Origin: Streptomyces graminilatus
GTDB lineage: Bacteria > Actinomycetota > Actinomycetes > Streptomycetales > Streptomycetaceae
Direction: 5' to 3'
Assembly (NCBI RefSeq): GCF_001418565.1
Contig: NZ_LIQQ01000050.1
Location: 1 to 36,872, forward strand
Length of the DNA: 36,872 nt
In this document: positions 24,893-32,317 of the stretch, in pieces
Layout of the letters: every line of letters starts with the position of its first letter
How positions within the stretch are numbered: the stretch's first letter is position 1
Position numbers and translations under genes: made by a program
The notes under the pieces: model-generated
The model's database searches: none
What the model was told of the DNA's origin: nothing
Seen by the model: the letters and a program-made list of their open reading frames with translations, nothing else

Positions 24893-25315
24893 TTGAGCCA
24901 GATGAGCCAGGCGGCGCAGAACCTCAACTGGTTGATAACCAACTTCGTGGACAACACCCCCGGTGTGTCCCACACCGTCGTCGTGTCCGCCGACGGACTC
25001 CTTCTGGCGATGTCGGAGGGGTTCCCCCGGGACCGCGCCGACCAGCTCGCCGCGGTCGCCTCCGGGCTCACCTCACTGACCGCGGGTGCCTCGCGCATCT
25101 TCGAGGGCGGCACGGTGGCCCAGACGGTCGTGGAGATGGAGCGCGGCTTCCTCTTCCTCATGTCCGTCTCGGACGGATCGTCGCTGGCGGTCCTCTCCCA
25201 CCCCGAGTGCGACATCGGCCTTGTCGGCTACGAGATGGCACTGCTGGTCGACCGGGCGGGCGCGGTGCTCACTCCCGATCTGCGTGCCGAACTACAGGGC
25301 AGTCTGCTCCACTGA
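24893..25315 (+). CDS. cvnB1: Conservon protein CvnB (roadblock/LC7), first copy
   Basis: A 140-residue roadblock/LC7-domain protein, related to GTPase-activating MglB and predicted to act on CvnD. NLNWLITNFVDNTPGVSHTV, VSADGLLLAMSEG and ELQGSLL are the family landmarks. TTG 24893 begins immediately after the cvnA1 stop with AGGAG 6 nt upstream. The parallel gene in conservon 2 begins at the equivalent GTG, which supports this start over ATG 24902. It is about 93% identical to the second-copy CvnB. Confidence 0.93.
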   Translation: MSQMSQAAQNLNWLITNFVDNTPGVSHTVVVSADGLLLAMSEGFPRDRADQLAAVASGLTSLTAGASRIFEGGTVAQTVVEMERGFLFLMSVSDGSSLAVLSHPECDIGLVGYEMALLVDRAGAVLTPDLRAELQGSLLH

Positions 25316-25422
25316 CCGCTCCGGATACACCCGCCTCATCACAACACCGTCCGGCCGCCACACTCCCCCACCGGCCCTGTCAGACGGCACGACTGACCGA
25401 CGCTGTCCCGCCCGGAGGATTC

Positions 25423-25821
25423 ATGACCCCGCCCACCGCCTCTCATGATCCGTACGCTCATACGTACGAGGAAGAGGGCGACCAGCCGCTGGTAAGGCCG
25501 TACGCCATGACCGGCGGCCGGACCCGGCCGCGCTACCAGCTCGCCATCGAGGCGTTGATCAGCACGACGGCCGACCCGGCCCAGCTGATGGGACTGCTGC
25601 CCGAGCACCAGCGCATCTGCCACCTGTGCCGTGAGGTCAAGTCGGTGGCCGAGGTGTCGGCGCTCCTCGCCATGCCCCTGGGCGTGGCCCGCATCCTCGT
25701 CGCGGACCTCGCCGAGGCCGGACTGGTCGCCATTCACCAGCCGGGCGGCGACGAGAACAACGGCGGTGCACCTGCGGTGACACTGCTCGAAAGGGTGCTC
25801 AGTGGACTTCGCAAGCTCTGA
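25423..25821 (+). CDS. cvnC1: Conservon protein CvnC (DUF742), first copy
   Basis: A 132-residue DUF742 protein. LVRPYAMTGGRTRPRYQLAI and LPEHQRICHLCREVKSVAEV, then LGVARILVADLAEAGLV, are the winged-helix-like core shared by all CvnC proteins; a DNA-binding or adaptor role has been suggested. ATG 25423 has GGAGG 5 nt upstream. A 107-nt gap separates it from cvnB1. Its 3' end overlaps cvnD1 by 20 nt. The N-terminal segment is short compared with the second copy (about 22 versus 95 residues). Confidence 0.92.
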   Translation: MTPPTASHDPYAHTYEEEGDQPLVRPYAMTGGRTRPRYQLAIEALISTTADPAQLMGLLPEHQRICHLCREVKSVAEVSALLAMPLGVARILVADLAEAGLVAIHQPGGDENNGGAPAVTLLERVLSGLRKL

Positions 25822-26377
25822 CGGGGGCCGGGCCACCACCTCCGCGAAGATCGTGGTCGCGGGTGGGTTCGGCGTGGGCAAGACCACGTTCGTGGGCGCC
25901 GTCTCGGAGATCAACCCGCTGCGTACCGAGGCCGTCATGACGTCGGCCTCGGCGGGTATCGACGATCTCACCCACACCGGTGACAAGACCACCACCACGG
26001 TGGCCATGGACTTCGGCCGTATCACCCTGGACCAGGACCTGATCCTGTACCTCTTCGGTACGCCGGGCCAGGACCGTTTCTGGTTCATGTGGGACGACCT
26101 GGTGCGCGGCGCGATCGGCGCCGTGGTCCTGGTCGACACCCGCCGGCTCGCGGACTGTTTCCCCGCGGTCGACTACTTCGAGAACAGCGGCCTGCCGTTC
26201 GTCATCGCCCTCAACGGCTTCGACGGACACCAGCCGTACAACCCCGAAGAGGTGCGCGAGGCGCTCCAGATCGGCCCGGACGCCCCGATCATCACGACGG
26301 ACGCCCGGCACCGCTCGGACGCGAAGAGCGCGCTGATCACTCTGGTCGAGCACGCCCTCATGGCGCGCCTGCGGTAA
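25802..26377 (+). CDS. cvnD1: Conservon small GTPase CvnD, first copy
   Basis: A 191-residue Ras/MglA-like GTPase, the output switch of the conservon. The P-loop is GGFGVGKTTF (residues about 21-30) and the switch II region is LFGTPGQDRFWFM. The position of the NKxD base-recognition motif reads NGFD, lacking the lysine. GTG 25802 lies inside cvnC1, with AAAGGG upstream, so translation is coupled. In studied conservons CvnD binds GTP and interacts with CvnA-C at the membrane. It ends the first operon; hairpins and a terminator follow. Confidence 0.94.
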   Translation: MDFASSDGGRATTSAKIVVAGGFGVGKTTFVGAVSEINPLRTEAVMTSASAGIDDLTHTGDKTTTTVAMDFGRITLDQDLILYLFGTPGQDRFWFMWDDLVRGAIGAVVLVDTRRLADCFPAVDYFENSGLPFVIALNGFDGHQPYNPEEVREALQIGPDAPIITTDARHRSDAKSALITLVEHALMARLR

Positions 26378-26432
26378 CGAGGCCGGCACAGGCAGTGCAA
26401 TTCGGCTATGTCCTACAGTAGTTGTCGTAGAT

Positions 26433-26476
26433 ACACCGGAGTCGACTGTGTCCTTTGACACGGTCGACCCCGGTGT
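26433..26476 (+). terminator. 20-bp hairpin after conservon 1
   Basis: The arms 26433-26452 (begin ACACCGG) and 26457-26476 (end CCGGTGT) pair over 20 bp with one mismatch, one wobble and a CTTT loop. It lies 56 nt past the cvnD1 stop. No T-run follows, so it may be an RNA stabiliser or processing site rather than a terminator. Confidence 0.6.
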
Positions 26477-26551
26477 TCATAACGTTTCGACAGAGATATC
26501 TGGTGGTACGGCCACGCGTCGCGGTCGCCCGGTCTCGCTGCGCTCACATCG

Positions 26552-26580
26552 GCCCCGCCTTTTGGCGGGGCTCGTTCTTT
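26552..26580 (+). terminator. Intrinsic terminator between the conservons
   Basis: GCCCCGCC (26552-26559), TTTT loop, GGCGGGGC (26564-26571), then TCGTTCTTT. This is a classic form and should end the conservon 1 transcript. The second operon then needs its own promoter. Confidence 0.9.
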
Positions 26581-26678
26581 ATGACCGTTTTATCTGGGCC
26601 TTACATCGGTATTGATCTTTACATTCCGACGTTTGGAATAGGTAAGGCCGACGTGCTGGAATGCCTGAACTGCCCAAT

Positions 26679-26713
26679 AGTCAAAGACGTACCCCTGTGG
26701 AGGGTCTTTGACT
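26679..26713 (+). promoter_or_regulatory. Inverted repeat upstream of cvnA2
   Basis: AGTCAAAGAC (26679-26688) and GTCTTTGACT (26704-26713) are perfect 10-bp arms with a 15-nt spacer. They lie in the unusually AT-rich stretch 26581-26774 between the terminator and cvnA2. A weak promoter candidate TTGATC (26612-26617) with GGAATA (26635-26640), 17 bp apart, lies upstream. The repeat could be an operator or a leader hairpin. No gene is seen in 26378-26774. Confidence 0.55.
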
Positions 26714-26774
26714 TAACGGCTCTGAGAGACTGCGGCACAACGTTGGTGCCTTCCGCCGAGAGGTTGTTGGTCGA

Positions 26775-29700
26775 GTGAGGCGAAGCAAGAACGGTCCCGA
26801 GCCGTCGGCCCGGGGCAACTTCACCCCGCCGCCGCGCGGAGCGGCGCCCGCCCCTGTGCCCGGCTCGGAGCCGATGGCGCCCCCCGCTCCGAGCGGCAGC
26901 CGTTTCTCCCCCCGCAACTGGCGGGTGCCGACCAGGCTGAACGCGATCCTGCTCATACCCGTGGTCGTCGGCCTCATCATGGGCGGCTTCCAGGTGAAGA
27001 GCTCGATCGACACCTGGCAGCAGGCCGAGGACGCGGAGAAGACCGCGCGCCTCGTGCAGGCCGCCCTGGTCTACGGCGACGCTCTCTTCCAGGAGCGTGA
27101 CATCACCGCGGCCCCCCTGCTCCAGGGCAAGGGCGAGGACGACGAGACGGTCGTCAAGGCCCGCGCGGTCACCGACAAGGCCGCCGACGCCTTCGACGCC
27201 GCCGCGCAGAACATCCCCCAGCGGTCGAGCCTCGTGCGCCGCCTGAAGCTGTTCCGCGAGGTCGAGCCCCAACTGGAGACGGTCCGGGCGGCTGCCTACA
27301 CCTCCAGGCTCACCGGTGTGCAGTCCGAGGAGAGCTACACCGCCGTCACGCACTCGCTGATGGAGTTCTCCAACGAGCTGGGCCTGGGCACCGGCAACAA
27401 GACGTACTCGACCTCCTACGGCCGTATCGTCTACGCCCTCTCGCTCACCAAGGCCGCGCTGTCGCTGGAGCGTGCCATCGGCATGCACCTGCTGATCAAG
27501 CCCGGCCCCGGCGCGAGCAGCTTCCAGAGCCAGCGCATCGCCCTCTCCTCGTACGCGTACCTGGAGCGGATCGCCATCGCCGAGTACATCGGCGGCGGTA
27601 CCGCGGCGGACGCCAAGAAGCTGGAGGACGCCGGCGTCCAGGTCAGGGCCCAGGGCAAGCAGATGGCCGAGCAGGCCGCCGCGGCCGCTCAGGCCAAGGG
27701 CGAGACGTACGTCCCGCCGCCCTCCGACCCCAGCCGGATGATCTCGGCGCTCGCCGCGCTCCCCACGACCGACGCCAGTGCGCGGGCCGGCCTCGCGGCC
27801 AGCGGCATCACGCCGCAGAACTGGTGGGCGGTCAACACGCTCAAATACAACATGTACCTGAAGATCGAGTCGAACCTCTCGCAGAGCGCGGTGGACGAGG
27901 CCGCGAGCATCTCGGACGCCGCCAAGCGTGACGCGTTCATCGTGGGTGCCGCCGTCGTGGTCGCCCTGCTCGCCGCGTTCATCCTGGCCGGCATGGTGGC
28001 CCGCCAGATGAGCCGTTCGATGCGCCAGCTCCGCAACGCCGCCTTCGGTATCGCCGAGCAGCGCCTGCCGATGCTGGTCGACCAGCTCTCCCGCACCGAC
28101 CCCGGACGTGTCGACACCCGGGTCGCCGCCATCCCCATCAACACCACGGACGAGATCGGCGAGGTCGCCCGCGCCTTCGACCAGGTCCACCGCGAGGCGG
28201 TCCGGCTGGCCGCCGAGCAGGCCCTGCTCCGGGGCAACATCAACGCGATCTTCACCAACCTGTCGCGCCGCAACCAGTCCCTGATCGAGGGCCAGCTGAC
28301 CCTCATCACCGACCTGGAGAACAACGAGGCCGACCCGGACCAGCTGGAGAACCTCTTCCGCCTGGACCACCTCGCGACCCGTATGCGCCGCAACGGCGAG
28401 AACCTCCTCGTCCTCGCCGGCGAGGAGCCGGGCCGCCGCTGGGACCAGCCGGTCCCGCTGGTCGACGTGCTGCGCGCCGCCTCCTCCGAGGTGGAGCAGT
28501 ACGAGCGCGTCGAGCTGTCTGGCGTACCGGAGGCCGAGATCCACGGCCGCGCGGTCACCGACCTCGTGCACCTGCTCGCCGAGCTGCTGGAGAACGCGAC
28601 GACGTTCTCCTCCCCGCAGACCAAGGTCCGGGTCACCGCGACCCGGCTGCCCGACGGCCGCATCATGGTCGAGATCCACGACAAGGGCATCGGCCTCACC
28701 GCCGAGGACTTCGCGGACATCAACCACAAGCTGGCCAACCCGCCGACCGTGGACGCCGCGATCTCCCAGCGCATGGGTCTGTTCGTGGTCGGCCGGCTGT
28801 CCGACCGGCACGGCATCCGCGTCCAGCTCCGCCCCTCGGGCGAGCAGGCCGGCACGACCTCGCTGGTCATGCTCCCGGACGCCATCACCCACGGTGGCGG
28901 TGGCGAGCAGCAGATGCAGCGCGACGAGTTCACCGTCTCGCAGATCATGCCGGAGCAGCAGCAGCAACAGCAGCAGTACATCGGCGAGAGCTTCCAGGCC
29001 CCGCAGACGCAGCCGATGCGTACGGCGGCCGAGCTCGGCTTCGACGACAGCCGCTACACCGAGATACCCGACGACATCCGCGAGCTGGACCCGGTGGGCC
29101 GCTCCCTGATGCGCGAGGAGCGCAAGGCCCAACTGGAGGCCCAGGCGCACCCCGAGGCGGCCCCGCAGCACGCCGCCGAGGCCCCCGCGTACGGCGACGA
29201 CTTCAGCGCGCCGAACGGCCAGACCCCGGTCCTGGAGGAGCCCTTCGCCGGGTTCGACCAGCAGACCGCGTACGAGGAGGGTCAGCAGCCCTCGTACGAG
29301 GAGCCGTACTTCAACGGGAGCGACGGCTTCCCGCTGCCGGACGGCTTCCAGACGAACGGCAGCGAGTACCCGTCGGCGAACGGCAGCGCGTACCCGCCGG
29401 TGAACGGCGGCTACGCGTCCCCGAACTGCGACGGCGGCTACCCGGAGCCCGCGTACCCGGAACCGGTCCAGGAAGAGCCCGCCCCGGCGCACGCGTCCGC
29501 CCCGGAGAGCTTCTCGGCCTTCGAGGAGCGGCGGCACCAGGATGACTGGCCGCAGCCGGACGGTTACCAGAACGGGCTCGGCTCCGAGTACGCTCCGGAA
29601 ACGGAACCCACGCAGGCCGCTGACGTGAGTGAGCGGAATCACGTAGGCTTCGAGCGTCCGGGACCGGCGCCCTCCGCCGCCCACGCGCTGACCGATGCCG

Positions 29701-30152
29701 GGCTCCCCCGCCGTGGATCCACCACGAGCGGCACCAGCAACGGCAACGGCACCTCCGGGCAGCATGTGGGCCTGGAGACTCCGGCACCCGCCCCCGCCCC
29801 CGCGGAGCAGAACAGCACCGCGAACGGGAACGGAACCGGTCCCGACGACTGGCGTTCGTCCAACGACGAGCGCTGGCAGCAGGCCTCACAGCTCCGCAAG
29901 CCCAAGGCGGGCGGGGTGACCTCCTCCGGCCTGCCGCGCCGGGTACCGAAGGCCAACCTGATCGAGGGTGCCGCGGAAGCGACTCCCCAGAGCGGCCCTT
30001 CGGTCTCTCGCGCCCCCGAGGACATCCGGGGCAGGTTGAGCAACCTGCGCCGGGGCGTCCAACGAGGACGCACCGCAGGTAGTGAGACGAACGGCCAGGC
30101 CACCAGAAATCACCACGGTGGGCCTGACAGCACCTACAACCAGGAGCGTTAG
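26775..30152 (+). CDS. cvnA2: Conservon sensor CvnA, second copy
   Basis: A 1125-residue paralogue of the first CvnA with the same layout. It has TM1 (about 57-72), a roughly 310-residue extracellular NIT-type sensor, TM2 (about 387-410), HAMP, His532 in RLDHLATRMRRN, N box Asn607 in ELLENATTFS, and HDKGIGL. The sensor domain and linker are much diverged from copy 1: here the linker is acidic and rich in Gln, Tyr, Asn and Gly (a Q7 run, then NGSEYPSANGSAYPP). The C-terminal tail of about 60 residues is again conserved. GTG 26775 has GAGAGG about 12 nt upstream. The different sensor regions suggest different signals feeding near-identical partners. Confidence 0.92.
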   Translation: MRRSKNGPEPSARGNFTPPPRGAAPAPVPGSEPMAPPAPSGSRFSPRNWRVPTRLNAILLIPVVVGLIMGGFQVKSSIDTWQQAEDAEKTARLVQAALVYGDALFQERDITAAPLLQGKGEDDETVVKARAVTDKAADAFDAAAQNIPQRSSLVRRLKLFREVEPQLETVRAAAYTSRLTGVQSEESYTAVTHSLMEFSNELGLGTGNKTYSTSYGRIVYALSLTKAALSLERAIGMHLLIKPGPGASSFQSQRIALSSYAYLERIAIAEYIGGGTAADAKKLEDAGVQVRAQGKQMAEQAAAAAQAKGETYVPPPSDPSRMISALAALPTTDASARAGLAASGITPQNWWAVNTLKYNMYLKIESNLSQSAVDEAASISDAAKRDAFIVGAAVVVALLAAFILAGMVARQMSRSMRQLRNAAFGIAEQRLPMLVDQLSRTDPGRVDTRVAAIPINTTDEIGEVARAFDQVHREAVRLAAEQALLRGNINAIFTNLSRRNQSLIEGQLTLITDLENNEADPDQLENLFRLDHLATRMRRNGENLLVLAGEEPGRRWDQPVPLVDVLRAASSEVEQYERVELSGVPEAEIHGRAVTDLVHLLAELLENATTFSSPQTKVRVTATRLPDGRIMVEIHDKGIGLTAEDFADINHKLANPPTVDAAISQRMGLFVVGRLSDRHGIRVQLRPSGEQAGTTSLVMLPDAITHGGGGEQQMQRDEFTVSQIMPEQQQQQQQYIGESFQAPQTQPMRTAAELGFDDSRYTEIPDDIRELDPVGRSLMREERKAQLEAQAHPEAAPQHAAEAPAYGDDFSAPNGQTPVLEEPFAGFDQQTAYEEGQQPSYEEPYFNGSDGFPLPDGFQTNGSEYPSANGSAYPPVNGGYASPNCDGGYPEPAYPEPVQEEPAPAHASAPESFSAFEERRHQDDWPQPDGYQNGLGSEYAPETEPTQAADVSERNHVGFERPGPAPSAAHALTDAGLPRRGSTTSGTSNGNGTSGQHVGLETPAPAPAPAEQNSTANGNGTGPDDWRSSNDERWQQASQLRKPKAGGVTSSGLPRRVPKANLIEGAAEATPQSGPSVSRAPEDIRGRLSNLRRGVQRGRTAGSETNGQATRNHHGGPDSTYNQER

Positions 30153-30153
30153 T

Positions 30154-30576
30154 GTGAGTCCGATGAGCCAGGCGGCGCAGAACCTGAACTGGTTGATCAC
30201 CAATTTCGTGGACAACACCCCCGGGGTGTCGCACACCGTGGTGGTCTCCGCCGACGGACTCCTTCTGGCGATGTCCGAAGGCTTTCCGCGTGACCGTGCG
30301 GACCAGCTCGCCGCTGTCGCCTCCGGTCTGACCTCCCTCACCGCGGGTGCCTCGCGCATCTTCGAGGGCGGCAGCGTGAACCAGACGGTTGTGGAGATGG
30401 AGCGGGGATTCCTGTTCATCATGTCCGTATCCGACGGTTCCTCCCTCGCGGTCCTCGCGCACCCGGAGGCCGACATCGGTCTCATCGGGTACGAGATGGC
30501 ACTTCTGGTCGACCGGGCCGGTACGGTCCTGACACCCGATTTGCGTGCGGAGCTCCAAGGGAGCCTTCTCAACTAG
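30154..30576 (+). CDS. cvnB2: Conservon protein CvnB (roadblock/LC7), second copy
   Basis: A 140-residue roadblock/LC7 protein, differing from the first copy at about ten positions (for example SVNQ for TVAQ and PEAD for PECD). GTG 30154 starts 1 nt after the cvnA2 stop with AGGAG 7 nt upstream. The predicted partners are CvnA2 and CvnD2, but the similarity makes cross-talk with the first conservon likely. Confidence 0.94.
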   Translation: MSPMSQAAQNLNWLITNFVDNTPGVSHTVVVSADGLLLAMSEGFPRDRADQLAAVASGLTSLTAGASRIFEGGSVNQTVVEMERGFLFIMSVSDGSSLAVLAHPEADIGLIGYEMALLVDRAGTVLTPDLRAELQGSLLN

Positions 30577-30672
30577 CAGTCAGACGGTGCGTTTTGGCGT
30601 CCCGGGGCGATAGGTTTCGGACGCGGCTCCACAGTGATGCGGTGCCCGGCACAGTCGGAGGAGGAGAAGAAA

Positions 30673-31260
30673 GTGGCAACACCCCCAGGCGGTTCGCCCT
30701 CGGGCAACTGGTCGTACGGCCCTGGCCAGGGTCAGGGCCAGGGTGACCAGAACCGGTACAACTTCCCCTCCGCACCCAGCCACCGCCGGCAGCAGCCGTA
30801 CGCGCCCCAGAACCCGCAGGGTCCCGGGCAGTCGCCGTACGACCAGCCGCCGGCACCCCGTATCCAGCCCGTGCAGCCGCAGCGCCGTTCCTCGGAGCCG
30901 TCGCCCGCCGGGGGTGCGAGCAATCCCCTGGTGCGTCCCTACGCCATGACCGGCGGCCGGACGCGCCCCCGTTACCAGCTCGCCATCGAGGCGCTGGTGC
31001 ACACCACTGCGCAGCCGCACCAGATGCAGGGCCAGTTGCCCGAGCATCAGCGAATCTGCAACCTCTGCCGAGAGATCAAGTCGGTGGCCGAGATCTCGGC
31101 GTTGCTGACCATCCCCCTCGGCGTGGCCAGGATCCTCGTCGCCGACTTGGCGGAGGCAGGCCTGGTCGCCATCCATCAGCCCGGCGGCGACGAAAGCGCC
31201 GGCGGGCAGCCAGACGTGACTTTGCTCGAAAGGGTGCTCAGTGGACTTCGCAAGCTCTAG
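30673..31260 (+). CDS. cvnC2: Conservon protein CvnC (DUF742), second copy
   Basis: A 195-residue protein. The C-terminal 110 residues are the DUF742 core, very close to copy 1 (LVRPYAMTGGRTRPRYQLAI). The N-terminal about 85 residues are a disordered Gly/Gln/Pro-rich extension (GPGQGQGQGDQ) absent from copy 1. GTG 30673 is preceded by a GGAGGAG ribosome site; an ATG at 30634 lies upstream of that site and is less likely. It overlaps cvnD2 by 20 nt. Confidence 0.91.
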   Translation: MATPPGGSPSGNWSYGPGQGQGQGDQNRYNFPSAPSHRRQQPYAPQNPQGPGQSPYDQPPAPRIQPVQPQRRSSEPSPAGGASNPLVRPYAMTGGRTRPRYQLAIEALVHTTAQPHQMQGQLPEHQRICNLCREIKSVAEISALLTIPLGVARILVADLAEAGLVAIHQPGGDESAGGQPDVTLLERVLSGLRKL

Positions 31261-31822
31261 CGGAGGGCCTTCCCGCTCCACCACGTCCGCGAAAATCGTG
31301 GTGGCTGGCGGCTTCGGCGTGGGCAAGACCACGTTCGTCGGGGCCGTCTCGGAGATCAATCCGCTGCGTACCGAGGCCGTGATGACGTCCGCGTCCGCGG
31401 GTATCGACGACCTGACGCACACCGGGGACAAGACGACGACGACCGTCGCCATGGACTTCGGCCGCATCACCCTGGATCAGGACCTGATCCTTTACCTCTT
31501 CGGTACGCCCGGCCAGGACCGCTTCTGGTTCATGTGGGACGACCTGGTGCGCGGTGCGATCGGCGCGATCGTCCTCGTGGACACGCGGCGCCTCGCCGAC
31601 TGTTTCCCGGCGGTCGATTACTTCGAGAACTCGGGGCTTCCCTTCGTGATCGCCCTGAACGGGTTCGACGGCAACCAGCCGTACAACCCGGACGAGGTCC
31701 GGGAGGCTCTGCAGATCGGGCCCGACACGCCGATCATCACTACGGACGCTCGTCATCGTGCCGATGCGAAGAGTGCGCTGATCACTCTTGTGGAGCACGC
31801 GTTGATGGCTCGGCTTCGGTAG
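31241..31822 (+). CDS. cvnD2: Conservon small GTPase CvnD, second copy
   Basis: A 193-residue GTPase that differs from copy 1 by only about eight substitutions and a 2-residue insertion near residue 9. The P-loop GGFGVGKTTF, FGTPGQDRFWFM and NGFD are unchanged. GTG 31241 lies inside cvnC2. No P450 or other cvnE/F-type gene follows, so this is a minimal conservon. A 21-bp hairpin lies 16 nt after the stop. Confidence 0.94.
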   Translation: MDFASSSGGPSRSTTSAKIVVAGGFGVGKTTFVGAVSEINPLRTEAVMTSASAGIDDLTHTGDKTTTTVAMDFGRITLDQDLILYLFGTPGQDRFWFMWDDLVRGAIGAIVLVDTRRLADCFPAVDYFENSGLPFVIALNGFDGNQPYNPDEVREALQIGPDTPIITTDARHRADAKSALITLVEHALMARLR

Positions 31823-31838
31823 TCGGACGGTTTTGCGG

Positions 31839-31887
31839 CCACTGGGCTGCCACGGACGGTTGTACGCCGTCTGCGGCAGCCCAGTGG
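31839..31887 (+). terminator. Conservon 2 terminator hairpin
   Basis: The arms 31839-31859 (begin CCACTGGGCTGCC) and 31867-31887 (end GGCAGCCCAGTGG) pair over 21 bp with two mismatches and a 7-nt loop. The outer 13 bp are perfect. It abuts repeat copy C. Confidence 0.7.
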
Positions 31888-31990
31888 CTTGTCGCGCAGT
31901 TCCCCGCGCCCCTAAAAGACGGGGCTGCGCCCCTGTCTTTTGTCCTTTGGGGGCGCGGGGAACTGCGCGATCAGCCCCCACCGGCCCGCA
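31888..31990. repeat. Dispersed intergenic repeat, copy C (complete double palindrome)
   Basis: Perfect 21-bp inverted arms at 31892-31912 and 31950-31970 enclose a second palindrome: AAAAGACGGGG (31914-31924) and CCCCTGTCTTTT (31930-31941, one bulge). The arm sequence is identical to copy B at 12603-12623 and related to copy A at 3820-3900. It lies between convergent cvnD2 and accE. Confidence 0.85.
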
Positions 31991-32002
31991 GCCGACGCAC
32001 AT

Positions 32003-32048
32003 ACGAAAGGGTCCCCTTCCCGCACCGCGGGGAAGGGGACCCTTTCGT
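32003..32048 (-). terminator. accBE terminator
   Basis: The arms at 32003-32021 (ACGAAAGGGTCCCCTTCCC) and 32030-32048 pair perfectly over 19 bp with an 8-nt loop. It lies 10 nt past the accE stop and could work in both directions. Confidence 0.85.
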
Positions 32049-32057
32049 CAATGAGGC

Positions 32058-32246
32058 TCAGCGCCAGCTGTGCGGGGCGCGGAAGCCCCCCTCGCGCTCC
32101 AGTCGGCGCCAGCCGGCCCGCGGGTGCCGGTGGGCCTCGGGAGCCGCCGGCGCGGATGCCGCACGGGCCAGCAGGATCGCCGTGATGGCGGCGACTTCCT
32201 CGGGCCCGGCATGGCCCTTCTCGACGCGAATGTCAGAGGTGTTCAT
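32058..32246 (-). CDS. accE: Acyl-CoA carboxylase epsilon subunit
   Basis: A 62-residue protein. DIRVEKGHAGPEEVAAITAI and the following LLARAA helix are the conserved epsilon-subunit core; the rest is Ala/Pro/Arg-rich. In actinobacteria epsilon helps assemble the biotinylated alpha subunit with the carboxyltransferase beta subunit. ATG 32246 has GGAG about 10 nt upstream. It lies 71 nt after accB on the same strand, the usual accB-accE order of Streptomyces. Confidence 0.9.
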   Translation of the reverse strand: MNTSDIRVEKGHAGPEEVAAITAILLARAASAPAAPEAHRHPRAGWRRLEREGGFRAPHSWR

Positions 32247-32317
32247 AGGTCACAGTCTCCGTGAGAGAGGTTTCCGCGGATGGACCGCGAAGGATCCACT
32301 GGGTTACCAGGCGGGGG

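Noticed and set aside
26619..29765. 1048-residue open frame antisense to cvnA2
   Set aside because: Long antisense frames are expected in GC-rich codon-biased genes; it is Leu/Arg/Val-rich with no domain and no ribosome site.
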